Source of the DNA: Earliella scabrosa
Taxonomy: Eukaryota > Basidiomycota > Agaricomycetes > Polyporales > Polyporaceae
Direction of reading: 5' to 3'
DNA length: 64,000 bases
Assembly: GCA_022605405.1 (NCBI GenBank)
Contig: JABYQQ010000037.1
Location: 1 to 64,000 of the forward strand
Position numbers and translations under genes: made by a program. Of this stretch, positions 43,225-56,548 are shown piece after piece. The notes under the pieces are model-generated. The model was given only the letters and a program-made list of their open reading frames with translations, was not told where the DNA came from and ran no database searches. Every line of letters starts with the position of its first letter. The first letter of the stretch is position 1.

Positions 43225-44150
43225 ATGAACGTCCGTCGAACAACACACGCGATCGACTTGCTCCAACAACGCGCGCCTACACCTCGAACCCGGCCTCTTT
43301 CCCAAACCCCGCCTCCGTCCTGGCACAGACCCAACCAGCAAACCGGTGCGGCCGGCTCCGCCTCATCCGTCTCTCGTCGCAACCGCACGCACTAGTACTC
43401 ACTAGTACGCAACCGTAGCTGCTGGCACAGCACTCTTCCCGATCCTGACTGAGTTTGTGCTCTCGCCTGTATCGTTCCCGAAAGTAGCACGAGATGTGTT
43501 TGAGTCCGAAGAAATCCTCTAAGCAGACATAGGACGTATCCCTGTACTATAGCATATCACGACAAAGACATCCTTGGACACAAATCAGACACGGCTGCGC
43601 ATGAGGGACCCCGAACCGCGCTACGCGCGGAATACGCGTGTCCAGGTCCGCCCGGAGGGCCCGTGTTATACTTAGCAGTGTAGAGTTACTACTTACTGGA
43701 CATGTGTCTGGTATTGAGGCAGGCATTATCGTACTACTTGTGTTTGCGATGGCGATGGTGGTTCGAAGGAAAGGTTGCCGTCGCTTGATTCAGACGATCA
43801 CGATCTGATCTGGTGGCTGCACCGCCTCCAGAAAATCCTACGGCTTCACACGGCCCGTATTTCGACACTAGTGAACTATCCTGCTGTCAAGGTGCTTGAA
43901 GACGGTCACTTCTTCCAGTGAAGGGAGTAAGAGAACCATTCAAGTTCAAACGAAGCGATAACTAACAACTCACCTACAAGTTGCCACTGGCGGCTGGCGC
44001 CGTCTCCTCAACCCGTCGGATGACTTCCTAACAAGTCACTACCGACGTTCGATCTGTCTCTTCCAGGCGGAATCGTAATTGAGGCTGGATGGCACCATTA
44101 TAAACAGCGCGGTTGCTCAACGCGCCTTCTCCACACTGGCTCTACCCAAC
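43225..44150. other. Intergenic region with TATA box at about 44096
   Basis: ATTATAAAC at about 44096-44104 lies about 50 bp before the ATG chosen for the next gene. No gene recognised upstream of it. Confidence 0.45.
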
Positions 44151-45196
44151 ATGGCCCATCTCAAGCGCACCCCCAAGCTGGTCTCCGGCTGGACGCCAAT
44201 CCAACTACGCGCGTTCAACATCTCTACAACAAGCTCTACTTTTGAGACGTTCTTCGGCATTGAGGAACTTCCCCCTTATGCATCGTCTCCCGACGATACT
44301 TCTCTTATGCTCTTCCCCGAGCGCTTCGGCCCCCGTTTCGACCGTCGCGCTGCCACGTCCACGTCCCACTTTCTCTCCTATCTAAGGCTCTGCCAACCCA
44401 GCTCACGCGGCAGCCGCAAGCTGGACATGGGGGACTTTTTCCAAGAAGTCTTCGCCAACCAGCTTGGCTTGGGGGGGTGCGTGCCTGGCACGGACGGGGA
44501 CGTTGTGCGCTACATCAAGCGGCGCATAAGATTATCGCTGCCCATGTGCAACGCGGAGGTGCCCGCGACATTCAATCTACTCCTGCAGCGCAAGCGCAGC
44601 CACTACGGGCGCATCTATGGTAGACCGCAAGTGCTGCTTGATCTCGTTGCGGTGCGTAGATGTTTCCTGGACGTCCGCCCACCGTGCTCACCCGCAATGC
44701 CATGTCCGCAGCCACGCCGAGTCTCCGAGCCCGTGCCTACACCCAACTCGCTTCCGCGCCTCTTCGGATATGCACTCGCCGCCTTCCGGCTGCTGAACGA
44801 GGTCCGCGCACAGGCCGGCGAGCAAGAGCTCGAGTCGTGGACGTTCCTCGCCATCTCGCTCCAGTACACCGCGCCCACGTTCTACAAGATCCCCATTACC
44901 GCCAAGCTCGCGGAACATGTGGCGAACGGGACGTACCCCACCATGAGGACCGTCGTCGAACGACTCGAGATGGACCTTCCAGACCCGAAGGGCGCGCGCG
45001 AGGGGTTCGGGTCCCTCCAGAACCGTGAGATGCTGGTGCGATACTGCCGGGCTTTCAAGGATATGATGGTGAGTGATGCACGTAGTGCGCGCAAATGCAA
45101 ACATCTTCTAAACCTCAATATCAGAATGCTCAGTCTCTGGTCTCGTTTGAAGATGGTGAAGCGGCAGCGGACGGTGATAGTGGTTCTGTAGGATAG
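44151..45196 (+). CDS. Unrecognised conserved-looking protein (309 aa)
   Basis: Exons 44151-44651, 44712-45068 and 45125-45196 sum to 310 codons; the introns are 60 and 56 nt. An upstream in-frame Met at 44079 exists, but a TATA box lies between it and 44151, favouring MAHLKRTPKLVSGW. Visible pieces include STSHFLSYLRLCQPSSRGSR, DMGDFFQEVFANQLGLGG, FGYALAAFRLLNEVRAQAG and NGTYPTMRTVVERLEMDLPD. No family recognised. It marks the left edge of the gene-dense part of the window. Confidence 0.6.
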
Positions 45197-46974
45197 ACTA
45201 TGAACTCAATATGCTGTGCGTGATCGAAGTCGTATGCGAGTGTGACTCGTGGGACGTCGAGATTTCTTATAGCCACAAACCGGCGAAGAGGACTCAGGAC
45301 GGGCGAGAAACCCACAAGTGAACATGAAAGCCCCGTACAATATACAGGTGAGGCGGCCGGCGCTGTCCTCTGTCCTCCCGTCATAATGGGGCCAATGCAC
45401 CCCCGAGTCCTCCACTTGCGCACACAATCGTTTCCAGCGCGATAACAAAGGTTCTGTTTGTAGTCGGACTTGGTTGGCCATGGATCCCGACATGCAACAG
45501 CTTGGAATGGGGTACAATGTCTGCCAATCGCAATGAGTCCAGTGGCAGTGACGCTCATTGAGTACGTGGTATATGGGGATATCCACGCCTCCCTAGCACC
45601 TCCTATTGAGATCCCACACGTTCGTCGGTCATATCATAGCAATATACCTAGTACTCACAGAGGTGAGCACTCATACCAGACCTGAAAACAGATAATGCTG
45701 ACTAAAGGATGTGTGACAGCGGCCCACGGTGGACGACACAGGCCTTGTCGTTCGATTTGTGATTGCGTAACTTTCTATGACCCTGTCGCCTTCAGCTGCT
45801 GCGAAGCACAGATGCTTGATCGTGAGTGCGTGAGATGGCATTCCCCGCGACATGAACGTGGGCAGCCAGCTACGTAATGGTGCCGGAGATGGCGTGGACT
45901 GAGCGTGAAGCTCTAGCAATGCTTCTAGTGGCCTTCGAAACGAGTGGAATAGAGCACCGGTAGGGCCGACGTAGAGATATCATACCAGGTCGTCGAGTCT
46001 ATGGCCACTGTCAATCGACTACGATGATCAGCTATCAGTCGCAGAGATTGAGCGACAGGGTACGCACCGGGGTGGGAGGGCGTCGGCTACAATATATGAA
46101 GCAGGATATCCCCGTTGTGTTCCGACGTCATCTCCGATGCACTTCAGTGGAGAGGCCATCTCGCAAGGAGTCATGCAAGTTAGCGGCGATCACAAGGATC
46201 CCACTCAATTGCAAGTAAAGGCGGTGTAGCACAACACGAATGTCCATTTTCGCTACGGCCGTACGCCTACGCCTACGAGTAGTCCCATGCAAAAGCTGGG
46301 TAGCGCAACTATGAACACACTGAGAATGAGACCTGGGGGAAGGAAGAACGGCGAACTCGAGCGGTATAGCCAGAGGCTGCATCACACAATGCATAAATAA
46401 TCACAACACACCAACCCTAACACACGGACAGAGGCGTCGCCGCGGACAACGGCTCGCGGCCACACAAACTCTGCGGCGCAGGCGCCGCCGCCATTATTGA
46501 ACACACCGGGATTGAACGAGCAGGCACGGCGCCGCCGAGACGCGAGGAAAGGTAACACGCGCGGCGGAAGGGGGAAAGGGCGAAGGGGGAAAACGTTCGA
46601 AGGGGAGAAGGGTAGGCATCGTGAGCAAAGCAAGGCTAGTAGCTACGAAGGACAAAATAGACAAAAGATAAGATATATATGTCAACCGAATCTAGACTCT
46701 CGATACTGGAGACAGACGTACAGAGTGCATAGTTGAGGGCGGAAGGAGAGAGCGACAGCCGTGGTGTGGAGATGAGTCCTGCCCGGGTCAACCAGGCTGC
46801 GGAGTCAAACCAAGCCAAGGACGATCGGGACAGGGGGCGGATTAAAGGAGGGGGAGGGGATGGGGACGTCGAGGATCATTGTCTTCCAATACACGTAGGC
46901 ACTCCGGTCTCAGCATAATCGTACACCACGCTCGTAACCGCATGTATGCGGGCTATGACGGGCTACAGAAGAGC
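45197..46974. other. 1.8-kb interval without a recognised gene
   Basis: Short frames only. The right part should hold the 3' UTR of the Opy2 gene. Confidence 0.4.
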
Positions 46975-49048
46975 TCAGCGCCGGGGGACGGGGGGTACAG
47001 GAGTCTTGTCGAAGCCCAGAGGGTACGACGACAGGTCGCTCGTCAGCGCGAGCGTGTCCAAGCTCGCGCGCTTCCGTTGGCTGGACGCATCACTAGCGGT
47101 GCTGAACGACGAGGGCGCGGTCGACGTTGCGGTATCCGGGGGAGCTCCCGAGTCGATCTGGAAGGGGAACGAGCCAAGCCCATTGCTCACCGTCGAGCTC
47201 TGCGATGCGACGCTCATGCCCAATGCCTTGCGGTTGGGAGGAACGAGCGAGGAGAGGGTGCTGGACGACGAAGCTGAGGCACGGGCGCGGTTCACCATCT
47301 GCGTGGCAGATTGCATGTGCTGCTCTTCCTGAGCGTTTGCAAACGACTGCTGAGCGAGCGGTGAGCGCGGAGGCGTGCGGGGCGGCAGGTTGGAGATCGG
47401 TGAGGGAGGGACGAAGGGGAAGCTCTCGAGGATGGAGTCAGCGCGGGTAGAGGTCGTGAGCACTGACGACATCGAGATGCGCTTGCCGCTCTCCGCGCTA
47501 AGCTCCTTCAGGGCACGGGCCTGCTGGGCTTCAAGAGCACCCGCAGCACTGCTTGCACCCGTCTGGATGGCCGCACTGTTGTTCACAACTGGCGATACAA
47601 GCTTCGCGCTGGTCATGCGGAATGGCGTACGAGGGGTGCTGAGCGCTGCGCTGACTGGCGTCTGCGGCATGTGGGCAATCTGGTCAAAGCCGAGATGGAC
47701 GCGCCTTGCGTTGCTGATGTCAGCGACAATCGCGGAGGCCTGCGTGTACACGCTAGAAGGGCGGTCATTGTCGTGCGATGAACCGTACAAGTGAGCGGGG
47801 TCCTCCTGGAGCCACGAACCGGAGTCTGCACGGGAGTCTGTACGGATGAAGGGCGGCTCGGGGCTTCCGAAGGTGGTAGCCGAAGGCGTGGGGGAACCTT
47901 GGGTGTAGGGGGAGTTGGTATCGGAGAAGGGGTTCGCAGCCACTGTGACCTCCTGCTCCTCCTCTGCCTCGTGCATGACATCCGCCGGGCCGAAACTGGA
48001 AGCGGCAAGGGGGGAACGCGCTTGCCTGGACAGGGTGGAAGACCGGCTGAGGTTGTCACTCGGCGGAGCGCTGAGTACCTGAGCCTTCGCGACGCCGACA
48101 ACCTGCTTCACAGTGCCCCGAGTGGGTGTGACGATCACCGAGGTCTCCAAGAAGTCGCTTGTGTAGCTGCCCGTAGTCATGTACGACATGCGGTTGTTGG
48201 CGGTGTTGTCAAGACCAGACCGCGCAGACGGGGCACCGCGGGGGTTGAGCGAATCGTTGGAAACGTTAACATGGTCCAGGTTCATATCAGCGCGCGCTGC
48301 CGGGGCGGCAGGACGATCGTGAGACTCGGTAGAAGGAGCGCGAGAGCCAACGGAGCCCGGGGGAACGAGGGCAATGGGAATAACGTTGGACTGCGTGCCC
48401 GTCGACGTGGTCTGGATCGAATGGTTGTCCTCGAACGGGTTGGAGTGAATGGATGCGCCCGAAGATTGGTGGTGACCGACATCGGAAGTGGCGGGGTCGA
48501 GGTTGATGGTGCCGTGCAGATTTCCGGAGTAGATTCTGACACTGTTGAGCTGGGGAGTCGGGGAGTCAGGCTTTTCGTTGGGGTCGGGCCTGTTGAGGAC
48601 GTCCTCGGCGCGTGCTGGCACATCGGGCTTGCCCTCTGTTTCAGAGGCAGTGTTCTGGCGGAGCAAGCGCTGACGCCGGCGGTACCAGAAGAAGGCGGCC
48701 ACCGTCGCAGCGAGCACGAGGATGGTCACGACGACTGCTGCGGCGACTGCACCTCCACTGACACCCCCCTTGGACGACGAGTTGGCCTCCTCCCTCGGAA
48801 TGCACATTGCCACGGGGCATTGGTTGCAATCGCTGCACAACGGGGTCGCCGCATGTTGAGGGGGTGGAGATAGGGCAGAGCATGGCAGGGGACACGCACC
48901 GATTGATATAGACACACTCCTCGTTGATTGTACACGAACAACTGGGGTGCAGGTTGGTGCAGATAAGACAGCCATTGGCATCGCGGGTGCCGTTTGTCTG
49001 GCGGGCGTGGTGTTGCTTGAGGTTAGTGTTGAGTGCGCCGACGAGCAT
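46975..49048 (-). CDS. OPY2: Opy2-family membrane anchor protein
   Basis: Exons 49048-48900 and 48832-46975 give 668 aa. The N-terminal Cys-rich Opy2 domain reads CLICTNLHPSCSC, then C-x11-C in CVYINRDCNQCPVAMC. A single membrane span follows (AVAAAVVVTILVLAATVAAFF), then a basic stop-transfer YRRRQR. The long cytoplasmic tail is Ser/Pro/Thr-rich with NPFED/NPFSD and several proline-rich sites (PPSPISNLPPRTPP; PVPPVPRR at the end). In yeast, Opy2 recruits the Ste50-Ste11 module to the plasma membrane for the HOG osmostress pathway and the filamentation pathway. The tail is longer than in yeast, as in other basidiomycetes. The start at 49048 lies just before the Cys domain; a longer N-terminus is possible. 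Confidence 0.85.
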
Positions 49049-49634
49049 GATGAGAGAAGACAGAGAGAGACGAAAAGAGCGTGGGGGTTACGGGGAACAG
49101 AGGGCAGGAGAAGGGAAAACGCGCCCTGCAATGGCCAGCACGTTGGCGAACGGCGTCGAAAGAGAAACAACGGCGTTCGAGAGTCGGATGGCGGTCGATG
49201 CTCGCAGCAGCCCCGAGCTCTTGTCCCCCGTGTCACGCTCCGTATCCACGTCACCCCCATCAGGTTCCTGTCACACTTCACCCACGCGTCCTCCCTTAGC
49301 CGGCATGGCCCAGCCCGCCGCCGGCCATCGCACGGGCGTCGCATCAAAAGATGTTCCAACAGATCCAGAAGCGGTGTGTTATGTATGTCGCCGGTGCATG
49401 TTGGAACTTTGGTGGATGCGTAACAGAATTAGATTGAACGTGGTTGAACAGCGTGGTCCTTGTGTTGAACAATACAGTGTGTGCTATCGCTACATTCCTG
49501 CGCAGTCCCCGAGTTGATCGTGAAGACTAGGATAACTTAGTGCCCGGTGGCAAATGAGAGCTTAGTGGCTGTAGTCGTATCTGTCCAAGACATGAGCTCA
49601 ATGTCACACCTGCCAAGAACGACACCGCAAGAAC
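49049..49634. other. Intergenic region between OPY2 start and CAF16 end
   Basis: Presumed OPY2 promoter and CAF16 3' UTR. No separate gene recognised. Confidence 0.45.
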
Positions 49635-51177
49635 TTACTTCTTGTAGAACGTTTCCGAGTCGCTGGGGACCTATCAAAGGCCGCCGTCAGCACGTCTCGA
49701 GAGCAAACGCCCCGTCGCAGAACTTACTGCATCGTTTCGGGCACCTCTCCGCTTCAGCCCCCCTGCCTCCAGCTGCCGCCTGCGCTCACGATCTTCCTTC
49801 AGCCACTGTAACGCCACCGTGTACAGCGTCGCATTCGCGCCAAGCTCGACAGACGCCACGCCCGCAGTTCCTTCAGTGAAAGGCCATGACGTCGGCTCCA
49901 TCAAGAACGTCCCGAGATGCATGTGAGCAACATGCGTAGGGAAGTTATTCAGGCCATCGAAGATGTGCGTTGCATCTGGGAGAGTGCCGCAGAGTGAGTG
50001 ACCCCATGTACTTGTCCATCCACCGTCCTGGCAGGATGAACTTACATAGGATGGTTGCGCCACGGGTCTCCGAGTCCTCCTTAAGGAATGTCAAGAGGTC
50101 ATCTCGGACGAGCACATCCAAATCAACGGTGACCTGTGAGACCGCGGAGACAAGCGTCAGCACAGTGACGGTTTGTCATCTCATCGTGCGGCACAGTCAA
50201 GCTCCGCATTGGGCCATAACTCTGTTTGACGCCTCGTACGTACTCCTAGCCGCGCTCGAACACGCTGGGCCTGAGGAGACTGGAGTCCGGGCCAAAGGCG
50301 ACATGGGGAGGACGGGCGTACATCCAAGTACGCGCCCATGCGCATGGGACATAACTTTACATCGCCGCTGATATTGAAGGGCGTGCACAGCACAACCGCG
50401 GAGACGACGTAAAGAATGCATCCCAGACGAGAGTTTGTTCGCATCCAATCCCCAGGTCGAAGGCACAGGCAAGACGATGGCGTGCAGCACCACGTACCTC
50501 GTCGAGAAGCAATACATCCCAGTCGCCCATCAAGCCCATGCACAGCTGGACCCGCCGACGCTCACCGTCGGATATTTGATGCATGTGCCAATCCAGGTCG
50601 ACATCGAGGATGTCAAGAAGCCGGTCCCGCCGTTCTTTGTGCCGGTAGCCGCCTACAGAGTTGAGGAAGTCGGAGACGACAATGTCACCGCGCACGACTG
50701 GGTTCATAGCCCTGAGAGTGAAGCAATCAGTGGGCGCAGAAGCAAAACGACAAGGTTACGCGCTCTCCGGTGACAGCGACGCGCTACATATCCAGCGACA
50801 AAAGCACAGCAAGACCGGCAGCGCACACTCACCATTCTGTCCCAAGGAACGTGATACCAAGTGGCGTGTTGCGAAACACGTCTCTTCCTTTGATTCGGAC
50901 ATCCGTACCCGGGGTTGAAATGAGACGTTTGCCAGCCAGGATCTGGAGTAGCGTCGACTTCCCCGCTGCAAAAAGATGTTTCTTCATTCCCCGATGTTTG
51001 CGTACAGATGCGCGGCGTACCTCCGTTGGCACCGACAAGGATGGTCCTCGAACCCTTTGGCAGATGGATGTTGACGTTCGACAGAGATGGCGCAGAGCCA
51101 GGAGTGTGCGAGTACGTGAGGTTGTCGATGGATATCTCGTACGTCTCCGCCGGTGTCTGCTCCATCTGGTCTATCAT
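49635..51177 (-). CDS. CAF16: Caf16-like ABC ATPase
   Basis: Six exons (51177-51021, 50965-50833, 50711-50498, 50133-50046, 49975-49728, 49670-49635) sum to exactly 292 codons. Walker A GANGAGKST is created by splicing exons 1 and 2. ABC signature region [17 protein letters not shown], Walker [15 protein letters not shown], then [11 protein letters not shown] with the switch His. There is no transmembrane part. This matches the soluble Caf16 family (about 290 aa), linked to the CCR4-NOT complex and Mediator in yeast. The end DSETFYKK fits the family tail. The third intron (50134-50497, 364 nt) is far longer than its neighbours. Start chosen at MIDQMEQTP; the next Met (MEQTP) is also possible. 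Confidence 0.9.
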
Positions 51178-51459
51178 TTCGTCCTGGTTATTGGTTGTGA
51201 GCGTGCAGGGCTAAGAGACGATTTTACGAGAGGACGGACATCACGCACTCGTCGCTCATCTCAGGCGCGCGTCGCCTCGGCGCGCGTCATCCAAGGGATC
51301 TCAGATCGCCGGGCGCCCCAATCTGGGCAAGCGCGTTCGAACTTTTGCCTTCTGCAGCAACCCTGCAGCACCCTCACTTCAACTCTCATCGTCTCAGTGA
51401 CTTCACTATCCTCAGTGGGGCTATTGCAGCTCTACGCTCACACAACAAACCAGCGGGCT
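51178..51459. promoter_or_regulatory. Divergent promoter between CAF16 and the Air-like gene
   Basis: A 282-bp interval between opposite start codons. No clear TATA box. Confidence 0.45.
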
Positions 51460-53752
51460 ATGGCGAGCCAAAGCGCACAGCCCGACATCATCGACCTCAC
51501 CACCGAACCCGAAGTTGAAGTCATCGAACTCGATTCTGACGGCGAGGTGGTTGGCGACGCGGACGACCTCGCAGCGGGTGGGTCCCAGCCGAATGGGACT
51601 AGGAAGAAACGCAAGAAGCGCAAGAAGAAGCCTTCTGGACCAGTCGCCACCACGCAGGACGAGGAAGTTGGTCCCTCTCGCGCGGGCTCCCCAGCAGCCC
51701 TCGACCCGGGCGTCGACCTCCCTCTAGACCAAGGCGGCCGAGGTACCGAGAAGAAGTCTCTTGCCGACCGCCTGACGGAACCAGACCAGGATGGCATCAG
51801 AGAAGCAGGGCGGCGACGCGAGAAGAGGGAGCGAGAGCGGAGACGTGATCAGGATCGTGGTGGGGAGCGAGAGCGGGACAGGGACAGGGACGGATATGGA
51901 GAGCGGGACCGTGGCGAGGGCAGTCGGCGGGAACGCGAGCGAGAACGCGAGCGGAGGCGCAGCAGGTCGCCCCGCCGTGACCGGGAGAGGGAGCGCGACG
52001 CTGACCGTACGCGTAGGCGGTCTCGCTCGCGCGACCGTGAGCGTGAACGCGACAGGCGGAAACGCGACAAGACCCCCGATGCTCCGCTTTTCTTTGAGGA
52101 CGTCAAGCCCGTTGAGGTGTTCAAACCGCTCGAGAACGTCCCTGGTCCCTCTAACCACCACGCTGGCCCCAGCTCAGCCATGCAATCTGAGAAACTCACC
52201 GACCTTCTACTCCCACCACATGTATCTGTCACTGAGGCGTCGGAGGACGCTGACACTCGCCCTCTCGATGTCCCGACCCCGGAGGGCTCTGATGATGAGG
52301 AAGACTACATCGATTACTTGGATTACGGTGACGACCGTCGGGTACGTATCTTGTTCCCTACGCACCTTGCCATCTCTTGTTCATCTTGATATAACGCAGG
52401 CACCTGGCATGGTCCGATACTGGGAGCTAGAGAAGCTCGCAGCCGCGGAGGCACGCGCTTCTAAACCAACACGATTCGTTTGCAAGAATTGCGGTGCAGA
52501 AGGAGAACATAAGACATACGAATGCCCTGTTCTCATCGTGAGTCTGTCCGATGCTATCGCACGCACGCACATCATCCTCACTACCCAACAGTGCCTGACC
52601 TGTGGTGCTCGAGATGAGCACTCAACACGTAGCTGCCCTATTAGCAAGGTGTGCTTCACCTGCGGTATGAAGGGACATATCAACAAGGTACGCTCTCACC
52701 TTCGTCCTACACTTGGGGTGCATATACCTACCAAAGTTCACAGACGTGTCCCAACCGAGGCAAGCGCGACGCCTACTCTTCTTACGACTGCGATAGATGT
52801 GGTGCGCGCACCCATCGAACCAACGTAAGGACGTGGTATAGCCTCTTCATAAAAATATATGTTGACAGATGTGATAGGAATGTCCCACTCTCTGGCGTCT
52901 CTACAAATACGTGGAAGACGATGCCCGGAAAGAGATCCTCCGTGTCCGCGAGGAGAAGCGCGTGCTCGCGCTCGGCGAGGGAGGGGAAGGCTACATCGCG
53001 ACAGACGAATGGTGCTACAACTGCGGTGGCAGCGGCCATCTCGGCGACGTACGTTCACACCTTATCTTCGCACCCACCATTCGTAGCTCACATCCCGCCC
53101 ACGACTATAGGACTGCAATGCGCTTCCCCACCAGCACGACTTCCCCAACGAGCACTCAGCGTTCAGCCTCTATAACATCCTCTCCGGACCCTTCGCTGCC
53201 GAAGCTTCGCGCCCGTCCAAACGCCCACCGCGTGACTGGGAGACGGCTTCGGCGTTCGCAGACGGGTATGGGTTCACCGCACCCATGGACGTCGGCAAGG
53301 AAGGCCGTCGAAAGCAGCGCAATCGGCTGGAGCGACAACAGCGTGCGCTCGAAGAGGCCCAGGACGACCAGGACGACTGGTTCGGAAACCGGCACTCGAA
53401 AGCTCGTGGTGGGGACAAGGACGTGGACAAGAGCAGGAAGAAGGGGCGTGCCAAAGGTGCAGGGTCGAAAGCGAACGGCAGCGGAGGTGGAGGTGGGAAA
53501 ATCAAGTTTGATATTCCATCCCTGGGCGGCGACAGGGATGCAAAGCGTCACCAATCCGGCCACGACGACCTTCCGGGGCCATCGAGGGAGACGGATTCTA
53601 TCCAGATTCGTGGGGCCGCGCGGAAGCCGAGCTACACCTCGTCGTCGTCGAACCGATATGACAGCAATGACCGCTATGACCGGGATCGCGACCGGGACCG
53701 GGACAGGGGATCGCAGAGGGGACCGCGATACCGCGGAGGATATTCGAGGTGA
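51460..53752 (+). CDS. AIR2: Air1/Air2-like zinc-knuckle protein (TRAMP complex)
   Basis: Exons 51460-52341, 52400-52537, 52592-52687, 52744-52824, 52878-53048 and 53111-53752 sum to 670 codons. The N-terminal 290 residues are acidic, then strongly Arg/Glu/Asp/Ser repetitive (RS/RE-like). Five CCHC knuckles follow: CKNCGAEGEHKTYEC, CLTCGARDEHSTRSC, CFTCGMKGHINKTC, CDRCGARTHRTNEC and CYNCGGSGHLGDDC. After the fourth is PTLWRLYKYV, the Air-type linker (yeast ICPTIWR-like). The C-terminus is basic and RGG/RD-rich. Air proteins recruit RNA to the Trf4/5-Mtr4 TRAMP poly(A) polymerase for nuclear exosome decay. Several knuckles are split by introns between the last His and Cys. Longer than yeast Air1/2 because of the charged N-terminus. 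Confidence 0.87.
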
Positions 53753-54115
53753 AGCCGGACGTTGGGTGGAGAGTTATGATTATCATCGCTGTAGCACCAG
53801 AGCACACTAGCTTTGTATTCGCTATGCTGTCGTTTTGTCTGTTGCATGAGTATGTCGTTGCAAACTAGTCATTTTCCACGCGCAAGCGGATTAAATCGCC
53901 AAAGTCAGACTGGAGGGGGGTATCGTCAATGTCCAAGCCTACCCCGTAGGTATGTGGTTATCGTACACTCGCGGCACATGTCAACTGCGTCTTTGCGACA
54001 CAACTGGGGGCCTCGTTTGAAACTCAATCCTACGGTGGTGAAGTGAATAGGAGATCTGGCTCGGATGTCATCACGGTCACTACTCACCGATCGATGGGCA
54101 GTGGTTTAGATGCTT
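53753..54115. other. Convergent intergenic region
   Basis: Between the converging Air-like and HET genes. No gene recognised. Confidence 0.45.
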
Positions 54116-55914
54116 TCAAGTTCGGTATGAGTCGCGTGGGCCATCGGGTCGAATATCCATCACAAGGGTGTTGCCGGTGCTGAATGGACATCGAGTGAAG
54201 GAAAGAGTGAATGTCGAGTGAGCTATCTCCTCTCCTGCAGCCACTTCCACCTCAAACTGTTTCCGCAGGCCAGGCCAAGTTACGAGATGGTCCGCTGGAT
54301 CATGCCAACCATCATGACCTCTTGGAACGTCGCTGCTCTTCATTATATTGGCCCAGACGGAAGGAGAAGTCGACGACTGGGAAGAAGTTGTGCTGATCTC
54401 GTGGTCAAAGCACCGGCCGACCCGGATGACAAACACCAAGTATGGCATGTCCTTTGCACGAAACGCGATCTTCGTAGGCGGAGAGCCGGTCCACGGCATC
54501 TGTACGTTCGCGATTGCGACTATATTTGCATTGAGCTCATCCAGGAGCGTCGCCAAGTGGCGCTCGGGGATGCGAATGGGTGTCAAGAGACTGTTGTTCA
54601 TGGGGATGGAGAACCGAGGTTGGGGCTCGGGGGTATGGAGCGTGAGGTAGACGTCCTTCCACGATGCCTGGATTTGTCCGCGCCGACAGAGAGCGCTGTT
54701 CTCCGGAGTGGTGACGATCCGGACGGGATCGTTGCGATATCGCTCTACTCCGCCGATGTCGAACAATGGTACAGCAGGATGCGGATTCCCATCGGACGAA
54801 GCGAGAATAAGCCAAAGTCTCTGCCCTCCAGAAGACCAACATAAGTCTGCGAAGAGCACATCGTCGATGTTGACTGTGGGAATGTGCGCTAGGACACCGT
54901 AGGGAGTGATCGAGAACGTCATGATACTGCTGTGGTCGGCGCCCTTCGGAGAACATCTCAACATCAGACTCGACAGAGACAGAACAAGAGATACCAACCC
55001 ACATTGTCTGGTCCGTGAGCTGGCGGAGCGATTGAAGCTTCAGGGGTGTATCTGAGTCCAGTGCTACACCTGAACTGCGACGGGGCTGTGGCCAGAAGAC
55101 CCGACTTTGAACCTTCGGAACATCCGTGCAACGCTCCGATCTCACAACGAGGACCCCAGGCAAAAAGCGTAGTATCCGCAGACCTCTTCATGATTTCCTC
55201 CTGAAGACGTTGGAAGGCCTTTCTGCCTTCGCCGTAGAGTGTAGGCATGTTGATTCCGAATATACCGAGTAGACAATATGCCTCGTCTTCTGCCCGTGTA
55301 GTCTCGCGTTCCGCCGCCCAACACATGCGTTGAGCGATGCTGATGTGGGATAGCTCCACCTCGTGTCGAAGTACGGCGCTCGGAATGTCTGTGATGGCCT
55401 CGAGATCCTCGGCGAAATCCGCCTTTGATCCTATCGTGTCCCATGTTTGTGACACAAAGAGGACGAGTCGAGGTGCAAGAAGCTCCTGGAGCGTCCAGCC
55501 GCGCTTGTGCCACCTGCTGTCAATGAACGGGATCGATAGATTACAGGAGGGAGGGGGGGTAGGAACATCACGGAGGTACGCGTAGCAGATGCTTGCATGG
55601 GAGTAGTAGCTGAACATCGAGTTGATAGCCTCGGAAAGCTCAGAGCTGCTGGATTTGTCTATACAGCAGGTGTCGATCCACACCCACTTGAAGCCGTGCT
55701 CTTCGGCAAACTCGCAGCACCTCCGAATCTTCTCGCATACGAAGTTCCGTGGGGTCCCACCGGTGATTGCACACCTTTTCTCGAGTTTTTTGACGTCCCT
55801 GAAACTTTGTTCATCGTCACCCCACACGTGCGAGAGGATGGCATAACCATCCGGGACCGCTTCAGGGGACACGAATGAATGTAGTTCCGCGCGGGCGGCG
55901 CTGAGAAGCCACAT
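54116..55914 (-). CDS. HET-domain (heterokaryon incompatibility) protein
   Basis: Exons 55914-55003 and 54943-54116 give 579 aa. Start chosen at MWLLSAARAELHSFVSPE, the usual N-terminus of this basidiomycete subfamily. HET motifs: GYAILSHVWGDDEQSF, WVWIDTCCIDKSSSSELSEA, YYSHASICYAYLRDV, RGWTLQELLAPRLVLF and AYCLLGIFGINMPTLYGEG then AFQRLQEEI. The C-terminal half (from SIMTFSITPYGVLAHIP) is a variable, probably beta-rich domain. HET proteins act in non-self recognition and regulated cell death on fusion between unlike mycelia; a related signalling role cannot be excluded. The intron is 59 nt. Divergent from the UBC gene across 634 bp. Confidence 0.9.
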
Positions 55915-56548
55915 AGCTTCGAGAGCTTGGTCTGTCTTGGATGTGAGGGCGCAGTAGAATAGTATCGTTTGAAAGATCACGCACATTACCCGTGGATGAC
56001 TTCACTTCAGTGCAGTAATCTCTCGAAGCCACAACGATGCTGAGCTGATGACGTCGACTGAGTCCGAATTCGGGTCACTAGTAGGTCGGAAAACGTTACT
56101 AACAGTATTCTCTTTCGACACGAGCAAGTGGTGTGTGCAGAAATCAGCACGCTTACCGTGTGGGACTACCGGGAGTCGTTCAGAGGTGAATTGGTTACCA
56201 AGTCGACAGTGAGGGCCGTTTAAAGACCGCTTTTGATAATGAAGTTACTCACTTGAGCGACATCTGTCATGTTTATTGACGTGGCAAAGTCGCTGTCGCT
56301 GTGCACACACGAGTATCAGTGAACCGGATTGATGAGTGTAGAAGTGCACCTTCGATGTGATGTGAAAGTGTAGCCCGATGTGCAGCCGGCCTGGGCGCCT
56401 TTGGCTCTCAGGCTCACGTAAGCCTCGTAATTGACATTGGGCGTCTGTGTTGCCTAAAGGGTGAATTCAGCCACCCTGCTAATGCCCGCACTGGTCCAGA
56501 CTCTGCACTTGACTCTTCGACGCTTGCAGCTTCATCTTTGACATCGCG
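55915..56548. promoter_or_regulatory. Divergent intergenic region (HET / UBC genes)
   Basis: 634 bp between two outward-reading starts. No gene or obvious TATA box seen. Confidence 0.4.

Noticed and set aside
45197..46974. Minus-strand open frames at 45130-45586 as a gene
   Set aside because: They overlap the 3' end of the plus-strand gene, have no recognisable motif and do not chain through splice sites.
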